64,000 nt of DNA from Vibrio sp. PID17_43 (GTDB lineage: Bacteria > Pseudomonadota > Gammaproteobacteria > Enterobacterales > Vibrionaceae). How positions within the stretch are numbered: the first letter of the stretch is position 1; each line of letters begins with the position of its first letter. The position numbers were made by a program, and so were the translations under genes. The notes under the pieces are model-generated. The model was given only the letters and a program-made list of their open reading frames with translations, had not been told where the DNA came from and searched no databases. Positions 61,509 to 64,000 of this stretch are shown piece by piece. The stretch lies in contig NZ_LIXM01000023.1 of the NCBI RefSeq assembly GCF_002608565.1, positions 1 through 64,000 of the forward strand, read 5' to 3'.

Positions 61509-63248
61509 ATGGCGCAAACCTTTCAATTTGCCAATAATACCGAAATTACGTTACTCGATCATGATCTCCAGATCGAAGTGGTTGGTAACCAAGCACACTT
61601 TTCGTTTGCAGGTGTGCACAACAAAACCTTCACTAACCGTGAAGTGTTGTTCGAAATGCCTTTCCTTTATGAGCATGGCGCAACCGTTATTGGTGACGGT
61701 TTTCAAATGCTAGCCCAAACCTCGGGTACCATTTCTCAACCCATCGATATTGGCCGTTGTCCAGACAACAACGCTGCTTATCGCATCTATCCTGCACATG
61801 CGCCGAAGCGTTACTACAACTATTTGGTTGTTGAAGATGCATCAGGGTATACCTTGTTTGGATTTACCACGTGTCGTCGCTTTGCTGGATATTTTGAAGT
61901 TCAGAAGATCGGTGAAGATTGGGTACTTTCGGCAGCGATTGACGGAGAACAGACGCAAGTGTCAGAGTGGGAGAACAACACGCTTGAGTCGGTAGCCGTT
62001 TTGCGTGGTCACTCGTTGTATCACCTGTATCAAGAGTACAGTGAGATGATTACAGCGCATCATCCAGTACGTAAAGGTGTAACTCAAGATGCGCCAATTG
62101 GTTGGTGTTCTTGGTATGCGTATTATGCAGAGGTGACCGAAAATAACGTCCTAGAAAACGTTGAGTGTATGCAAGATAGCCTTGCAGATCTGGAATGGGT
62201 TCTTCTAGATGATGGCTACCAAGTATTTATGGGTGATTGGTTAACACCATCTGACAAGTTTTCAGGTGGGGTGAAAGAGCTGATTCAGAACATCCGTACA
62301 AAAGGTAAAAAGCCCGCTATTTGGATGGCTCCTTTTATCGCTCAACCTGAGTCTGAGATCTTCAGGACACATCCAGATTGGTTCGTTCGACATGAAGATG
62401 GTTCATTACTTAAAGCAGAAGACGTAACATATAGTGGCTGGCGATGTACGCCTTGGTATATTCTTGATACTTCAAATCCTGAAGTTCAAGATCATCTCAC
62501 ACACGTTGTGTCTGTGATGAGAGATGAGTGGGGGGTTGAGCTGTTTAAACTCGATGCAAACTACTGGGGCACGCTAAAAGGTAAGCGTAGTCAATCTGGT
62601 GTTACTGGCGTAGAAGCTTACCGTATGGGAATGGAAGCTATCGCTAAGGGGGCAGGGGATGCCTGGCTATTGGGCTGTAATGCGCCAATGTGGCCATCGT
62701 TGGGCTTAGTCGATGCGATGCGTGTTTCTGATGATGTAGAGCGTCATAACCACCGTTTTGAGCAAATCGCCAAAGAAACCTTTTTCCGTAGCTGGCAACA
62801 TCGTAAGCTGTGGCAAATTGATCCAGATTGCGTGACACTGGTCTCCTTGCCGAATCAAGCTGCCTCACGAGAAGATTATCATTTTCATCGTAATGCACTT
62901 CTGGCCTGTGGTGGTTTGTTGCTTTCAGGTGACCCATTACCAGAAGTTACGCCTTTCGCAAGCAAAACCCTATCTAAGCTGATGCTGCGTCAGCGGCGTA
63001 ATCAAGAAGCAGCTAAGTTCACAGCATTAAGCCTGAACCATGCGTTTTTGTCGTTAACTGCTAAGAATGATCTGCATTGTTTATTTAACTATGGGAACAA
63101 TGACGCAACAGAGTTTACCTTAATCGCTGAGCAGCCGACAGATTGGTACGATTTTTGGACAGGTGAAAAACTGAACCAAGAACCATGTAAATTGCTGTTA
63201 ATCAGTGTTGATAAAGGGTTAAACGCCAGAGCGATCGTGACGGCGTAA
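61509..63248 (+). CDS. GH36-family alpha-galactosidase
   Basis: A 579-residue glycoside hydrolase. The (beta/alpha)8 barrel blocks are GWCSWYAYYAEVTE, LEWVLLDDGYQ, GKKPAIWMAPFIAQPESEIF, the nucleophile in LFKLDANYWG (Asp349) and the acid/base region in MRVSDDVE (Asp408/409). It would remove terminal alpha-galactose from raffinose-like sugars or galactosides. No signal peptide, so it acts inside the cell. The ATG at 61509 fits domain start; the frame is open to 61380. No sugar transporter is adjacent in the window. Confidence 0.85.
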   Translation: MAQTFQFANNTEITLLDHDLQIEVVGNQAHFSFAGVHNKTFTNREVLFEMPFLYEHGATVIGDGFQMLAQTSGTISQPIDIGRCPDNNAAYRIYPAHAPKRYYNYLVVEDASGYTLFGFTTCRRFAGYFEVQKIGEDWVLSAAIDGEQTQVSEWENNTLESVAVLRGHSLYHLYQEYSEMITAHHPVRKGVTQDAPIGWCSWYAYYAEVTENNVLENVECMQDSLADLEWVLLDDGYQVFMGDWLTPSDKFSGGVKELIQNIRTKGKKPAIWMAPFIAQPESEIFRTHPDWFVRHEDGSLLKAEDVTYSGWRCTPWYILDTSNPEVQDHLTHVVSVMRDEWGVELFKLDANYWGTLKGKRSQSGVTGVEAYRMGMEAIAKGAGDAWLLGCNAPMWPSLGLVDAMRVSDDVERHNHRFEQIAKETFFRSWQHRKLWQIDPDCVTLVSLPNQAASREDYHFHRNALLACGGLLLSGDPLPEVTPFASKTLSKLMLRQRRNQEAAKFTALSLNHAFLSLTAKNDLHCLFNYGNNDATEFTLIAEQPTDWYDFWTGEKLNQEPCKLLLISVDKGLNARAIVTA

Positions 63249-63262
63249 ATTTGAAGTGGCGT

Positions 63263-63291
63263 AATGTGGTATCGTTTAAAGGTACCACATT
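63263..63291 (+). terminator. Hairpin after the alpha-galactosidase gene
   Basis: ATGTGGTA and TACCACAT pair around a 13-base loop; the following T-run is weak (TTCCTT), so termination may be partial. Confidence 0.55.
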
Positions 63292-63445
63292 CCTTACAAT
63301 CGGTGACGTTTACTTTTCTTCGTGTCAAACTCCTCCAAATCAGGTAAAGTATCGACCTTTGTGAGCAAACTCGCTTCCTCGGTGTAATTCACTATGCAAT
63401 TCACCCTATTAGGAAGCCATCAAATTGACTTGAATAGGAAGAAAC

Positions 63446-64000
63446 ATGATTCTAGTTGTAGGTCATAAGAACCCAGACAGTGACAGTATTTGTAGTGCAC
63501 TAGTTGCAACTGAACTTCTAAAGGCGCGTGGCGTTGAAGCAATGCCAATTCGCCAGGGCGAAATTAACCGTGAAACTCAGCACATCCTAGAAGTAGCTGG
63601 CGCAGAAGTTCCTGAGCTGCGTACTTCAGTTGCTGGCGAAACTGTTTGGCTAGTAGACTACTCAGATCTAGCGCAAGCACCAGACGACATCGCTGAAGCT
63701 GAAATCGCGGGTATCGTTGACCACCACCGTCTAGGTGACGTGATGACAGTGAACCCAATGGAAGCATGGATCTGGCCTGTTGGCTGTACTAACACAGTAC
63801 TATTCAACATGTTTAAAATTGAAGGTCACGAGATCACGCCTCAAATCGCTAAGCTAATGATGTCAGCTATCCTTTCTGACACAGTAGGTTTCGCTTCTCC
63901 AACTTGTACTCAAAAAGACAAAGATGCTGTTGCTGAGCTAGCGGCTATCGCAGATGTACAAGACGTTGATGCATTCACTAAAGATCTTCTAATTGCTAAG
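63446..64000 (+). CDS. ppaC: Manganese-dependent inorganic pyrophosphatase (family II), cut by the right edge
   Basis: The first 185 codons of a DHH-family phosphoesterase. Family II pyrophosphatase motifs are clear: VVGHKNPDSDSICSALVA (metal ligands His and two Asp near residues 7-13), VDYSDLAQA, the DHH motif in GIVDHHRLGD (near 91-95) and LMMSAILSDTVGF. It hydrolyses pyrophosphate in the cytoplasm and prefers manganese. AGGAAG precedes the ATG. Family length is about 300, so about a third lies beyond the window. Confidence 0.93.
   Translation, partial: MILVVGHKNPDSDSICSALVATELLKARGVEAMPIRQGEINRETQHILEVAGAEVPELRTSVAGETVWLVDYSDLAQAPDDIAEAEIAGIVDHHRLGDVMTVNPMEAWIWPVGCTNTVLFNMFKIEGHEITPQIAKLMMSAILSDTVGFASPTCTQKDKDAVAELAAIADVQDVDAFTKDLLIAK

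Overview
This window is bacterial chromosomal DNA from a Vibrio, most likely the Harveyi clade (V. parahaemolyticus, V. alginolyticus or V. harveyi relatives) and most likely the large chromosome. The genus call rests on protein content and gene order that I recognise: a divergent bioA/bioBFCD locus, lrp-ftsK-lolA-rarA-serS, an enteric-style his operon with a leader peptide, torECA, gsk next to hns, a PACE efflux gene beside a LysR gene, and a manganese-type pyrophosphatase. No database search was run.

Layout. 1-1890 is a decayed patch: an unrecognised partial gene, an HxlR-type regulator broken by a one-base frameshift, an intact peroxiredoxin-like gene, and a small ORF that fuses an IS6-type transposase start to the end of a DsbA/FrnE-like gene. 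1895-15200 is core: miaE, a membrane-anchored coiled-coil protein, cysB, a METTL25-like methyltransferase, ald and lrp (divergent), ftsK, lolA, rarA, serS and a small DksA-type zinc-finger gene. 15325-20407 holds all biotin ring-assembly genes around an inverted repeat that is a candidate BirA operator. A 55-residue small gene and htpX follow.

21999-28141 is the most interesting block. Eight tightly packed genes (NTF2-like, SDR, FAD oxidase, DUF1365, CFA-synthase-like methyltransferase, DUF2878, chalcone-isomerase-fold protein, DUF3833 lipoprotein) look like a stress- or light-induced lipid-modification operon. The methyltransferase has lost two of the residues that bind bicarbonate in true cyclopropane synthases. 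The upstream DNA carries an ECF11-like promoter candidate and a paired TTGTACA motif, but no regulator gene lies nearby.

28389-33546 covers purB, hflD, mnmA, a small conserved protein and gsk; purB and gsk each have a clear PurR box. hns follows, then a 0.6-kb AT-rich spacer, a lysine riboswitch controlling an NhaC-family transporter (LysW type), and an orphan sigma-54 activator without a sensor domain. 38080-45477 is hisL-GDCBHAF-IE with its attenuator. After a repeat-rich spacer come ychJ, an EAL-HDOD protein, lpxH, ppiB, cysS, tdk, a YdcF-like gene, an epimerase-like gene, a LysR/PACE divergon, a TIGR02647-type gene, focA, fetB without fetA, torECA without torD, a GH36 alpha-galactosidase and the start of ppaC, which runs off the right edge.

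Regulation visible in the DNA includes an L-box riboswitch, his attenuation, two PurR boxes, a LysR-type operator, many intrinsic terminators (one a perfect 42-bp palindrome), and a pair of perfect DnaA boxes in inverted orientation near 56 kb. I saw no tRNA, rRNA, CRISPR array or complete insertion sequence.
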